Source: Planococcus citri | Taxonomy: Eukaryota > Arthropoda > Insecta > Hemiptera > Pseudococcidae | Direction of reading: 5' to 3' | DNA length: 64,000 nucleotides | Assembly (NCBI RefSeq): GCF_950023065.1 | Contig: NC_088679.1 | Location: 73,346,001-73,410,000, forward strand | Part shown: positions 44,574 through 55,112 of the stretch, piece by piece | Position numbering within the stretch: position 1 is the first letter of the stretch | How the letters are laid out: each line of letters opens with the position of its first letter | Notes under the pieces: generated by a model | What the model saw: the letters and a program-made list of their open reading frames with translations, nothing else | What the model was told of the DNA's origin: nothing | The model's database searches: none | Program-made: the position numbers and the translations under genes

Positions 44574-44710
44574 CTTCCGAAGTTGATCAAAAAGCCTTCT
44601 GGAGCGATTTGAAATTGCTCAGGAAGAATCAAATTTTGCTGGAGACTCCTGATCGACTTGAAAATAATGGCAATCGAGTCGAAGGATTGACTTTCAGAAG
44701 AGAGAAATAG
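44574..44710 (+). CDS. Putative terminal exon, copy 1, of the 40-kb secreted-protein gene
   Basis: The acceptor GGATTAAATTTTCAG is followed by two bases and 44 codons to TAG (44,708-44,710): SEVDQKAFWSDLKLLRKNQ, then ILLETPDRLENNGNRVEG, ending in F-R-R-E-K. The reading phase fits the donor at 40,075. The predicted mature product would be about 45 residues, charged, without cysteines. Codon use and composition stand out from the AT-rich flanks. The next copy keeps E-V-D-x-x-A-F-x-S-x-L-K in the same frame although DNA around it has diverged, which suggests coding constraint. No domain is known to me. Confidence 0.42.
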
Positions 44711-44876
44711 TTACGAGTGACTTTATTCAAAAATTAACGATTTTGTTATACGAGCATTTCCAAGATTTGAAATTTTTATATCGTAAAAAAAGTAAGTAGG
44801 CTACAATTATTATCAATCCGTCACTTTGGATTACTTAGTTCCGAATGTTTAATTTGTGATCGGATTAAATTTACAG

Positions 44877-45025
44877 CAGTCGAAGTGGATTACAACGCCT
44901 TCCGGAGCTATTTGAAAGTTGCTATGGAAAAATCAACTTTATTTGGTCAAGATTCCAGAATAGGTTTGAAAATGGATGAGATTCTCTTTGGGAAGGAGGG
45001 GAAGGGGATCGACTTCAGCCCATAG
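44877..45025 (+). CDS. Putative terminal exon, copy 2 (possible alternative 3' exon)
   Basis: The acceptor GATTAAATTTACAG leads into VEVDYNAFRSYLKVAMEKS, then TLFGQDSRIGLKMDEILFG, ending G-I-D-F-S-P and TAG at 45,023-45,025, 48 codons in the same phase as copy 1. The two copies lie 303 bp apart, and their upstream sequences are also alike (GTCACTTTGGAKTA, TCGGATTAAATTT). Two intact, phase-matched last exons after one signal-peptide exon would allow two secreted products by alternative splicing. An alternative is that one copy is unused. Confidence 0.4.
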
Positions 45026-45800
45026 ACCGATCTTCGTATTTTAGATCATCTGTTGAAATTCGCCAAAAATCAAAAACTCAACTTTCGTAGCTGATAATTT
45101 GGTTCTAAGATCTAATGTAAGTGGGACTTTCTTTCGGCGAGTCAAATTTTAGCATAATCGGAGCTAATGGAGTGTTACAGATCGCCATAATGACCCATCG
45201 TACTCAAATTTGTGAGAAATACGGCATCGATGAGTTGCTTTTTTTTTTTAGATTTGACTTTAAAACATTTTGGTGGATTTACATAAATATATGATGTTCT
45301 TTACAACATTATAAATGTATCACTCTGAGTCAAAGGATCCATCGTGTTGACCAGTGAACCACTATGTATTCACGCATGGCCAACCTATGCAAATATTTTT
45401 CAAACAAATAACACTACTAAACTTTTTAAAATAGGCATACTGTTTTTCGTCCAGAATCACTCAAAGATACCCAACAGCAGCACGTGGAAATCTCTCAAAT
45501 GAAAGCTAATGACCTTACAAATAATAAAATTCGAGAATTGCTGCACCTTTAGCAAGGAAAGTACATAAGGCACGAGCCAAGATGAAGAAAAATCAAAACA
45601 CATGTTGTGAAAACCATACTCGGCTGTATAATGTTCCGATCCTCCAGTTATGAGCCCAAATAAGCCCGTCTGGCAATACGTAAAATTCACCAGTCACATA
45701 GAGTACCATAAACCGAACGCCCAAAGGTTATGGAATGTTAAAAAGTCGAATTAAAAATAACGACAGCCTCACGCAAACGACCTGAAAATAAAAGGCCTTC
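45026..45800. other. AT-rich, no supported gene
   Basis: Downstream of the putative terminal exons. No clear AATAAA near 45,025; nearby A-rich sequence is uninformative. Frames to 77 codons lack features. Confidence 0.4.
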
Positions 45801-45802
45801 GT

Positions 45803-45833
45803 CCCTCATCCCTCATCCCTCATCCCTCATCCC
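45803..45833. repeat. Heptanucleotide microsatellite (CCCTCAT)n
   Basis: About four and a half exact units of CCCTCAT in tandem, ending CCCTTGAATAC. Confidence 0.9.
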
Positions 45834-45839
45834 TTGAAT

Positions 45840-46920
45840 ACGATAGTATCTGTTTAAACAGATTTCGTTCTGCAGCTTTAACGACAGCTTCGCGTATATT
45901 TTTCACTACCTACAGTAGAAAAAAAAACATACAAGGAGAAGAATCGAGAAGAGGGAAAAATTGCTGCAAAGGGAAAGCATCGATGAAAGAATTACTCGTG
46001 TACTCGTCGGCTCTCCTCTGCTCCGTCTGCCTATTTAGGTAGACTTTGGATCGCCGCCGGAATGAATTCAATTGAAATCGACTCTCGTAAAAAAAAAAGG
46101 CTTTAACTATTTCATTTATATACTTTTTTAGAATGAGAAAGCGATGTACATTTGTGTAGTACGAGTACGTAGTGTAATACGATGTATCACGATGTTAATG
46201 AAACAACGTATCAACATCTGTCGACGTACTAATAGTGTTGTAGTGGTAGGTACATTTATAGGCTATGGAATAAAGCCTGCCACGAAGAAAAGTGTGACGA
46301 TGATTTGGCGGCGGAGGCTGAAAACGATGCGCAGATATAGTGGTTTTTTCCCTCAACACCGAGGCTGGGATATCTTTCGTAAAAACCCAAGCTTTCTGGG
46401 CTGCAGATACGAGAAATTAGATCGTCTTATATATACGTATAGTACGAGTAGAACGAATAAAACAAGGTACCGAGAGAAATACGAGTACACACAGGGTAGA
46501 AAAGTATAAGAAAAAGAAGTAAATTATCGTCATCTATCACAGAACGTCAGTCACACTTCACTGGACAAGGAAGAAGACACAGGTCTGTTTTATTCCATTT
46601 CGCATTTCCCACAAGACGGTTGTTCGCTTCAGCAACGCGTCTCCTTTCTCTTCTTTCGATATGCCCTGTGCACGGTGACGGTGGAATCAACGCAATATAC
46701 GAGTAGGTACGTATACCTACCTATATATATACTTCTTGCAAACAGAGACGAGGATTTGGCTACGATATCAGCATCCAACATCGTATGGCACACAGCTTTT
46801 CCCAAAAGCATTTCTGACGTTGCAAAATTCTTCTTGCTCAGATTAAGTTATGTACAAAAGTTCGTTTCTCGATGCTGATAGTCCCCCTCCGCCTACATCT
46901 ACTCCGCGGTCATGGAAGCA
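45840..46920. other. CpG-richer unique region
   Basis: CG content rises (GGATCGCCGCCGG near 46,050; GTCGACGTACTAATAG near 46,217), with tracts of TACGAGTAGGTACG. A 121-codon plus frame at 46,144-46,509 and a 60-67-codon pair at 46,629-46,878 have no domain or signal peptide. This may be regulatory or untranslated sequence of the long-intron minus-strand gene; no direct evidence. Confidence 0.3.
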
Positions 46921-47560
46921 TTCGAGTATTAAGAAGAAAAAATTCCAATGAAGTAAATTACCCGAGACATTTTAATAGCGCCTACCATCTTACGAATTTT
47001 CTGATTATAAAGCCAGAGTTTTTTTCCTCACTTGATGCAGTTATTTTGTGGTGTATTTTTATGTATTTAGCTCGTTTTTCCAGTTTTTTTCTCGTTTTTT
47101 TTTTTTTTTTTTTTTTTTTTGTATTTTGTATTGTCCTTTAATTGCAGGCCTTAGCTCTATTAAGTGAAAATGAGAGATAATGAAGATGACTTGACTACTA
47201 ACCCGTGAAATTTCAATGTATTCATTCATGGAATGTATGTGTACTATCCTGAGCCGAGTTCGTGAGCTCAAACTGTAAAACCAATTGCATAGATTCTCAA
47301 GGTTCAAGTGAAGATTTTGATAGTCTAACTGCAAAAATATGTGTATGGCTTACCTCTCAGGACAGGACCAGGAATGGTACTACACATGTACTCCCTAAAT
47401 TTGAAAATGTCCAGTTTTATTGCTCATCAGTAGGGTTTACCAACATTCCAGCTTTTTAAAAACAATGTTTTTTTTTACTGGATTTTTATTAAGTACCTAA
47501 TTTACCGAACTGATCTATCAAAAGTGAATTATTTACTGAATCAATCAGTCAAAAACGAAT
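46921..47560. other. AT-rich spacer with poly(T) tract
   Basis: A run of more than 20 T at about 47,098-47,121. Otherwise no gene or repeat that I can support. The words TACTGAATCAATCAGTCAAAA (47,538) recur on the other side of the next element (48,380). Confidence 0.45.
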
Positions 47561-47569
47561 TACATGTAA

Positions 47570-48368
47570 ATACACTGAAAGAAATAAACAAGTAATAGTT
47601 ACATTAAAACGATGCACTCAGTGCATTAAAACGCGGTAATTTTGGTATAGGAATGAAATGCATTTATCAGTACATATTTAGAGAAGTAACTATTACACAG
47701 AAGTGCGGTAACCATTGTATCGCCTTTATTCAACAATATTTAAAAAGTGGGGTTAGGTACTATCAATTTCAAGTTTCTCTGCACATCTAAATAATTCTCA
47801 CTGCAACAAATTTTTCTCGACCTAATTTCCCTAAGAAAATTTTCCTACCTAACTGGGATTTGAACCTCCAACCTTTCGTTCCTAACTACCTGCATTTAAC
47901 GACATGGCCGCGAGTAGAATATTTGATTCAGGCCCTCGAAGTATTTATAGGTTTTTCACTGTTTGAAACAAAGGATTTCATTGCAGTACGGCGATGTACT
48001 CAGTACATCGTTTACTGTATTCAGTAAATCACTACATGGGTTTCAGTCATGTTTAAGGAATGTAATCATTGCTTACTATACAATGTAAAATTATTACCCA
48101 CCAAATGATGTTGTGAGTACCATGTCCGCAGGACTGAGTCCCCAAAGAAATGTAATGAGAACATACGAGTAGAAATGAATTTTGAAAAGTGATGCAATAA
48201 ATCCATCCTGGCGATGTACTCATTCCATTACTTGATGCATTCTATGATTTAGACTATGTGATCATTACATCGAAATAAGGTAATTTGAAAATCACTGTAC
48301 TGTGCAGTAACCATTGCATCAATTTTGGGATTGAATAAAGCGTTTTGAAAATCATTTGTTTCAGGGAG
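47570..48368. repeat. Composite repeat with CAGTAACCATTGCATC motifs
   Basis: GTGCGGTAACCATTGTATCG (47,702) and GTGCAGTAACCATTGCATCA (48,304) are direct repeats. CGATGTACTCAGTACATCG (47,993), CGATGCACTCAGTGCATT (47,611) and GCGATGTACTCATTCCATT (48,211) are palindromic relatives. The outer ends ACTGAAAGAAATAAAC and GTTTCAGGGAG are weakly inverted. TGAATCAATCAGTCAAAAA and TGAATCAGTCAAAAAA flank it. It is probably a mobile or satellite-like element and carries the tRNA-like segment below. Confidence 0.5.
47846..47915 (-). ncRNA. tRNA-like segment (possible SINE head)
   Basis: On the minus strand GCGGCCATGTCGTTAAATGC resembles a tRNA A box and D arm. About 40 bases later GGTTCAAATCCC matches the RNA polymerase III B box (G-G-T-T-C-R-A-N-T-C-C). 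The distance suits a tRNA or tRNA-derived SINE promoter. The acceptor stem pairs poorly and I cannot draw a clean anticodon arm, so I do not call a functional tRNA. Confidence 0.45.
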
Positions 48369-48514
48369 TTATCCACATGAATCAGTCAAAAAACCAGTGT
48401 GGGCAACAGTAAGAAATTTTTAAATAACTGATTTTAGCAGTAGGTACTTTTTTTGTTTGTCTTAAAAAATTATTCCAGAATCAATGTTCAAAATCGGAAA
48501 TTTGAAAATCAATA

Positions 48515-49312
48515 CACTGGGTGTCTGGAGAGTGGATGTCAAAACTTCAGATTTGAATATAACCGGCTACGACTTGAAAAAAACATTTCATGGACAAGGT
48601 TGCCTATCTTTATAATTTAAGGGACAGCCGAGTTTTGAAAAAAATTACGAAAAAACGCAATTTTGACCTTGGGAATGGGTAGTACATTGGAAAATGAATA
48701 AATTTAGTCATTATGAATTTTTGCTTTACTTTGAAATTGAAGGGGCTAGAAATATATATATATATTTTCTAATTGAGAAAAAAGTATTTTTGACCATGGG
48801 AATGAGTAGTACTTTGGAAAATAAACAAATTTTGTTACTATAAATTTTTGCCCAAATTTTAAATTGAAGGGGTCAGAAATATTTTAAAAGTACCTAACAA
48901 ATATTTCTGGCCCATTTAATTTCAAAGTTAGTCAAAAATTGATACTTAATGACAAAATTTGTTTATTTTCCAAAGTACATACCTACCTACTACCCATTCC
49001 CAAGGTCAAAAACACGTTTTCTCAATTTTTTCTTTTAAAATACATATTTCTAGACCCTTCAATTTTAAAGTTGGGCAAAATTTCATAATGACAAAATTTG
49101 TTTATTTTTCCAAAGCACTACCTAGTATATAGGTACCTGGTACCCAATACCCATTCTCAAGTTCAAAAATACGTTTTTCACATTTTTTTTCAAAGCTCAG
49201 TTGCCCCTTAATTTCAAAGATAGGCAACTTGTGCATACAACTTTTTTAAAGGTCATGCACAGTTATATCCAAATCTGAAATTTTGACATCCACTCACCAG
49301 ACAGACACACTG
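48515..49312. mobile_element. Long foldback element (~0.8 kb)
   Basis: The left end GTGTCTGGAGAGTGGATGTC is mirrored at the right as GACATCCACTCACCAGACAG. Collinear mirrored words follow: TTGCCTATCTTTATAATTTA against TAATTTCAAAGATAGGCAA, TTGGGAATGGGTAGTAC against TACCCATTCCCAAGG. Each arm also contains a direct repeat of the GGGAATG-x-GTAGTAC / AAATTGAAGGGG segment. An (AT)n run lies near 48,752. No coding frame. Confidence 0.8.
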
Positions 49313-49319
49313 CCACTTC

Positions 49320-50270
49320 AATTTCCAGATTAGGCTCATTGCAAAACAACTAAATATCAGCTGCAAATTGCTATTCCATGTACAACACATAGCGACGTTT
49401 TGATCAGATCAGTGAATACCTATTACTTGTGCGCATTCCATATAAAGTATACTGAATGCAAGTAATTTTTTTCAAATTTTGATAAAATTAAGCCTAATGA
49501 AGAAAATCTTCCAAACGCTGGTGATAATCTGTACTAGGTGTATTTTCCTGCACTGAAAGACCAAACAGAATCGACACAATTAACAAACATTCATCCTGCC
49601 ATAATCACTTCAAACTTTGATGATGATTAGATGGCCAGTATGCAGTGCTTGTAATTCTGGGATTGACCAAAAATGACCGCTTCGTTCCCTCCTTCCTCAT
49701 TGACCACAGACCTAACGTCATAGTAGGTGAGAATGTATTTATTGAAACAAAATTTTTTTATCAAAGGACTTGGGTTGACACCCGTCATACTCTTAATTTA
49801 GATACCTAGGCTAATATTAATTTTAAACTCGATGTACAGTAGTAGGTACCCAAAATTTAAGAGTTATTTATAACTAACCAAATTTGTTGATCGCTCATCA
49901 GTCAAATTCAAATGTATGTAAACGTGCTAATATTTTGAAAATACACGAGTGTGTGCGAATCTACCTTGAGTCAGTAATGTTGGTATAGTTAAACCTGATT
50001 GTCAAGGCAGCTAAAAACAAGTCATCCCAGCTAATTGCTGATTGCAAAATAGTTTTTACATTTGCTTAATTTCACCATTACGGTTGATGGTTCTACAACT
50101 TTGTTAAAAAATTATGAATTAAAAAAAAATCTGAATTTAAACTACATATGTTGGTACCTACCTTTTTTATTAATTAATAAAAAGTCTTGTGTACCTATCC
50201 TTCCAGTATTCATGCAAATAATTATATGTAAATGTACGACTAAAAACTGGAACTGAATTTCACTGCTGTA
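49320..50270. other. AT-rich spacer, no supported gene
   Basis: The phrase GCTGATTGCAAAATAGTTTT at 50,036 is shared with the signal-like starts at 54,475 and 56,063. The 64-codon frame there (50,062-50,256) is unconvincing. Confidence 0.4.
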
Positions 50271-50274
50271 GCCT

Positions 50275-51230
50275 TCAAGGAACCCACATAGACCTACCTA
50301 ACCTACCTACTGTTTAAAAGAGTACGCAAGAAAAGATATTTAGTCAAGGATCACTTGATCAGCCTAAATCTAAGCCACAGATTCTAAAATATAAGCGTCA
50401 TCCACAGTAAGTAGTAAGTACCTACATTAAAAAAAAAAAATTTTATATTCAATTAACAACCATTCAATTTGAAGCAGATTTCTTGAGGGGCCAAAAAAGG
50501 GGAGGGTCATTCACAATAAACCTCCTCTTGAAAATTCTTCCCTCTTCCTCGTTAGTCAAAAAATCTGAATTGTTTCAGCCAAAAATGTAATTGTTATTCA
50601 AAACCTCATCAAGCGAGGATTATCTAAAAGATGAAAAATTTTACAAGCGAAGTACATGATTATGTAATTACTTTTGGGTAACAGATTCAAAGTCATCGCT
50701 AAGAGTGTGAAGAGAAAAAACTGAGGATCAACGAGCTCATCATCCAAACGCCAAAAAAGATTCATTTTACTTTAAATGCATTAGTGAATTTCTGTTGATT
50801 TTCTCGTAGTAAGTAATTTTTTTTTTAGCAATAGTTTGAAAAAAATTCTCATCAGAGTTGCCACTCATTTCAAACTTTTTTCACTTGAATTCCCTAGTTT
50901 TGCAGATAGAAAAAGATTCATTAAGATGGATCGCGAAAAAAAAAGAAATGTTGAAGAGTTTGACCAAATTTGGTGGATGTGAAAAATACCCAATATTCCA
51001 CTCAGTAGCCATAAACCAAGATGACCTGAGACAATTGAAAGGTATCTGGAGCCTGAATGACCATGAGTTTACCAATGCTGTATGAAAAACTATACCTATG
51101 GAACAAGTTCATTGACATTCATTCTGGGAAAGAAGAGATGGAGAGGGTTGCCAAAGAAGATAATTAATTTTTATTTCAGAAGAAGTGTTCGAAACAGAGA
51201 GAATAATTAGGTAAGCTTATTTCTTTACAC
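50275..51230. repeat. Tandem module A with exon-like frame
   Basis: First of about five collinear modules (A 50.3, B 51.4, C 52.7, D 54.3, E 56.0 kb). The start, AAAAGAGTACGCAAGAAAAGA, CAACCATTCAATTTGAAGCA and CCCTCTTCCTCGTTAG, matches 52,715-52,960 in module C. The end, TAGGTAAGCTTATTTCTTTA then GCGCGTTTTCTGTTGG-type sequence and GAGGAAAGTC-TTCAG, recurs in all later modules. Confidence 0.7.
50906..51085 (+). CDS. Exon-like frame, module A (unknown protein)
   Basis: The acceptor CTAGTTTTGCAG precedes a fully open 59-codon stretch ending in TGA: IEKDSLRWIAKKKEMLKS, LTKFGGCEKYPIFHSVAINQ, DDLRQLKGIWSLNDHEF. Module D keeps the same core (E-K/D-K-Y-x-I-F-H-S and D-D-L-x-x-L-x-x-I-x-S-x-N-D). Modules B and C have frame breaks. 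It resembles, more distantly, the 28.6-kb sequence (D-R-E-K, then a V-x-I then L-N-x-Y region). No known domain. It could equally be read as a short first exon product in another frame (MDREKKRNVEEFDQIWWM), so the true frame is uncertain. Confidence 0.35.
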   Translation: MEKDSLRWIAKKKEMLKSLTKFGGCEKYPIFHSVAINQDDLRQLKGIWSLNDHEFTNAV

Positions 51231-51389
51231 TTCAGATGGGGGAAATATTTTCACGCGTTTTCTGTTGGTTCGCCCAGATCTTGCATCCGTATCAACTGAA
51301 GATCTTTGTTTTGAGAGGAAAGTCATTCAGAAAACATCATGGCTTCGGAGGTGCTCTTAGAGGGGAGATATGGGTTCTTTCACTTGAAT

Positions 51390-52170
51390 TCCTCATAGTT
51401 TTGCAGATATAGAAGAAGGTATCTACTCGTACATCAAGTGGATCACAAAAAAAAAATGTTGAGGAGTTTAAACAGATTCAATGGTGTGAAAAATATGCAA
51501 TATTCCACACAAGTAGCCATAAACAAAGATACGAGTAACCTAAAAGAATTGACAGGTATCGTGAGTCTGAATGACAATCAGCTTACCAATGCTGGAAAAC
51601 TAGGTACTTAAGTACCTACCGAACAAGTTCGCTTACATCGATTCCGCTCGACACAAAAGGAGCGATCCTCCACAGGAAGAGAAATAATTATCTACAACTT
51701 AGGTAAGCTTAATTATTTACACTTAGATACGTACAGGAGAAATATTTCGCGCGTTTTTTGTTAGCCCGCTCAGAACTCGCGTCCACTATTAGTGGAGACC
51801 TTCATTTTGAGAGGAAAGTCCCTCAGAAAACATTATATGGCTTCGGAGATGCTCCTAGAGGGGAGATATGGGTTCTCGAAGAGATGGAATTTTCAACAAA
51901 AATTATGGTTTTTTCGCTCTATTTCCTACCAACCTGTTATGGGAAAAATTGACCAGTTTCAAAAGAAAGTATTTGAGATTCTGCATCGACCTAGGTCATT
52001 TGCCATCGAAATCCAAGACCACTTTTACGGTTCTACCAAGCGCTTAAAAATTTGTAAATCACTTATTTTTTGGTGGGTAAATTTGTGTGTTCAAAATTTT
52101 TATTTTTGTAAACATCTTCATTCATCGTTAGTTTCATTTTTTGAGTTCATTTAACTTGCGAGGTTTATTT
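51390..52170. repeat. Tandem module B (broken exon) with FB-X half copy
   Basis: TTTTGCAGATATAGAAGAAG, AAGTGGATCACAAAAAAAA, TATTCCACACAAGTAGCCAT and GAATTGACAGGTATCGTGAG repeat the exon region of module A with frame breaks. The segment from 51,830 (GGGAGATATGGGTTCTCGAA, ATCCAAGACCACTTTTACGG, CTTATTTTTTGG) is the left arm of FB-X. Confidence 0.65.
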
Positions 52171-52690
52171 ACATCGTAGCTGAGCTTTCAAAATGACCTG
52201 ACGCAGGTACTTCGTTTTCTGAAGAAAGCAAAAGTAGTTTTCAATGGGTTTATGAATAAAGATAGGTATTTCTGAAATATTTTTCGTGAAAATTCTTCAA
52301 AAAAATAAAAATATTACTTGATAAATAGGTATACCACGAATATTAAGAAAATCAGCTCAAAAAATATTTGTTGAAAATATTTTTTGGTAGGAAAATGCTT
52401 ATTTGTACTTAAAAAGTCCTAAGCATTCGCTCGACCGTTTTAAATAGTCAGAATTCAATCATACTCGCTTTAATTCATTTAAAATCACCAACGTGTTCCT
52501 TTACTGAACCATGGGTCTGGTTTAGTAAGAGAATCCCCGATGCTAGCGGTTTTTAAAAATTTAAGAGATTTATTGAATTTTACATGTTTGCAAATGGTCA
52601 AGGGAAGGATTAGGACTTCTTAGGTACTCATCAGACCATTTTTTACTTTACAAAATTGTCTCCAAATCCCCAAACAAATTCCGAATGATG
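52170..52690. other. AT-rich spacer between modules B and C
   Basis: No gene or clear repeat. AAAAATATT words dominate. Confidence 0.4.
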
Positions 52691-54050
52691 GTAATTGTAT
52701 GTAGTTGAGGTTTTCAAAAGAGTAAGCAAGAATAGATCTTTATTCAAGGATCTGCCTAAATCCAAGCTAAAGATTCTAATTATAGTGAGCGTCGTCAATA
52801 AGTAGATAATATAATTATTATGTTCCGAAACTCTATTTTCATGTGTGCAACCATTCAATTCGAAGCAGTTTTCTCGAGATGGAAGAATGGGGAGGAGGTC
52901 ATTCACATAATCTCGAATAAATCTCCTCTTAAACATTCCCCCCTCTTCCTCGTTGGTAGAAAAATCTGAATTGTTGTAGCCACCATTTCGTAAAAAAAAA
53001 TTGAATTTTAAAAGTCAATTCATTTTGAATTATCTAATGAAGTAAAAAATCGGTGAATTCGAGAAGAGTGAAAATATTACAATAATCGATAGCACGTAGG
53101 TATTCTAAAAAATTTGAGGAATATGGAAATTGAACTTTCGTGAAGCAATATTAGTGGCACATCGTATTTGCGTTATGGTCAATTGGTCATAGTAAGTTAT
53201 AGTTTTCTTTCTCTCATTTTCAAACTAAACGTTTTAATAATTTATTTGCTGAAAAAGGATTTTTTCATTAGAAAAACATGAAAATGATGAATTAAATTAC
53301 TGAAACCTCGCAAAAAATATAGTTTTTGGCGAAAAAGTTCTTCACATATTTTGTCCATCTTCAAATCATCGGTCAATTTTCGAGAAATAGTCTGGAAAAA
53401 AATTGTCGTCAATCCTAACGCTCATTTCAAATTTTGTTCACTTGAATTCCATAGTTTTTCAGATACAGAAGAAGATACATTAGGGTGGATCACAAAAAAC
53501 ATTTTTTGGCGAATTCGACCAAATTCAGTGACGTGAAAAATATCCAATATTCCACTCAAGTAGCCATAAACAAAGATGACCTAAAAGAATTGACGGATAT
53601 CCTGAGCCTGAATGACAATCAGCTTACCAATTCTGAAAAACTACCTAGTGAATAGGTTTGCTTACATCGATTCCACTTGATTTATAGATAACGCACTAAG
53701 AAGAATTTCAGAAAGAGAAATAATTCACAGTATACTTAGGTAAGCTTACTTCTTTATACTTAAGTATGCATAGAAAAAAATATTTCGCGCATTTTCTGTT
53801 AGCCCGTCTACATCTCTCATGCGCGATAAGTGGAGACCTTATTTTTGAGAAGAAAGCCACTCAGAAAACTTGATGGCTTCGAAATGCTCCTAAAAGGGTA
53901 ATGTGGATTGTGGGTTCTCCAAGAAGTGGTATTTTTGAGAAAAGAAATCATGATTTTTCCGCTCTAGTCTCCTCTATCCCAACACAACCTGTTTTAGGAA
54001 AAATTGACCAGTTCCAAATTGATAATTTCGAAATTCTGAGAAAAACAATC
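52690..54050. repeat. Tandem module C (broken exon)
   Basis: The start matches module A (AAGAGTAAGCAAGAATAGA, CAACCATTCAATTCGAAGCA). The exon region follows CATAGTTTTTCAG at 53,450-53,461 and reads DTEEDTLGWITKN, then loses the frame; the same nucleotide landmarks continue (AATATTCCACTCAAGTAGCC, ACGGATATCCTGAGCCTGAA). A shortened FB-X fragment ends the module near 54,010. Confidence 0.65.
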
Positions 54051-54466
54051 ATTTGAAATTGACAAAGATCAAAGAATTGGCACCACTGCGTTCCAAAACA
54101 ATTTCCTGTCTCATTTCTCAACTCAGGAATTCAATCCATTGTGTACAATTTCGTATTCAGCAAGTCAAATACTTAATTCTGATTCAGACTCCTTTTCGAT
54201 TATCTATGTCTTCTAATTTTCAACACCAAATTGGAAAAAATTCTCTGAAAAAAAATTGATAATGCATTTTTCTGGAAAAAGAACTGACCTTGGAGAAGAA
54301 TTATCTTAGGGAGAGAATTGTCCTCTGTGAAGAATCGTCCTAGGTAAATGGAAAAACTGCATGTCTTCGGAGATGAATTGGCTACTGCAAAGTGTTAAGA
54401 GCACTAATGCGTTTGTTGAAAATTCTGACACAAGGATTCTACAACAAACCTTGATTGCACAGCACC

Positions 54467-54559
54467 ATGAATTCGCTGATTGCAAAGAGTTTTTGCTACA
54501 TTCGCTTATTGGTTGCAATGAAATTTTCCCTGCAATTTCATTCAAATTTTATAGTGTAG
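54467..54559 (+). CDS. Short signal-peptide-like ORF, module D
   Basis: ACCATG starts MNSLIAKSFCYIRLLVAMKF, a possible signal peptide, and stops after 30 codons. Module E has MNLPIAKSFCFLHIGCNEI at 56,054, also starting ACCATG. Nucleotides GATTGCAAAGAGTTTTTGCT link these to the GATTGCAAG starts at 28-34 kb. The core is less hydrophobic than in the 32-kb ORF. Whether it is spliced to the downstream exon-like frame is unknown. Confidence 0.25.
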   Translation: MNSLIAKSFCYIRLLVAMKFSLQFHSNFIV

Positions 54560-54651
54560 CTTCGTTCATTTGGCAGTTACCATCAACTATTGTAAAACAG
54601 TTCAACGTAATTAAAAATTGAACATTTTTTTTTGTTTAACAATTTGGGCTG

Positions 54652-54892
54652 CTCTCTAAATTTAAAGCAGTCAAATTTCACTGCTTAGCAGTCACGACAT
54701 TTTGCCTTTTTAAAGCAGTAGTTTTTTTTACTGCAAAACAGTGAAAAATTACTGAATTGATCAGTCAAAATGATTTTTTACTGACCAATTCAGTAATTTT
54801 TCACTGTTTTGCAGTAAAAAAAACTACTGCTTTAAAAAGGCAAAATGTCGTGACTGCTAAGCAGTGAAATTGACTGTTTCAAATTTAGAGAG
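54652..54892. mobile_element. Near-perfect palindromic MITE (241 bp) with an empty sister site
   Basis: The two halves, from CTCTCTAAATTTAAAGCAG inward and from AAATTTAGAGAG outward, are almost exact reverse complements for about 115 bp each, around a short centre near 54,772. Repeated CAGT/ACTG words fill the arms. In the homologous module E the flanks run on as GGGCTGGGCAACGATATTG (56,245), so the insertion interrupts GGGC-TG-GGCA. Only TG (or an imperfect TGGGCWG) appears duplicated. Non-coding. Confidence 0.92.
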
Positions 54893-54906
54893 TGGGCAGC
54901 GCTATT

Positions 54907-55112
54907 GTCAATTCACCAAGTGCAAGAAAACTTGGGGAAAAAAATTCGAAGAGTTTGACCAAATTCAGTGGCATGATAAATATCAAATATTCCATTCCAC
55001 TGAAGTAGTCATAAACAAAGATGACCTAGAAGAATTGACGGATATCCTGAGCTTCAATGACAAAATCAGGTTAACAATTCTGAAAAACTACCTACCGAAC
55101 AAGTTCGCTTAG
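54907..55112 (+). CDS. Exon-like frame, module D (best preserved)
   Basis: Just right of the palindrome one frame runs to TAG at 55,110: CKKTWGKKFEEFDQIQWHD, KYQIFHSTEVVINKDDLEEL, TDILSFNDKIRLTILKNYL, P-N-K-F-A. Nucleotide landmarks are those of modules A-C, which show the same core in broken form. Acidic/lysine-rich, with one cysteine and no known domain. The upstream part of the frame (from 54,864) lies inside the palindromic insertion, so the original start or acceptor may have been displaced. A decayed member of an exon family is the likeliest reading. Confidence 0.35.
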
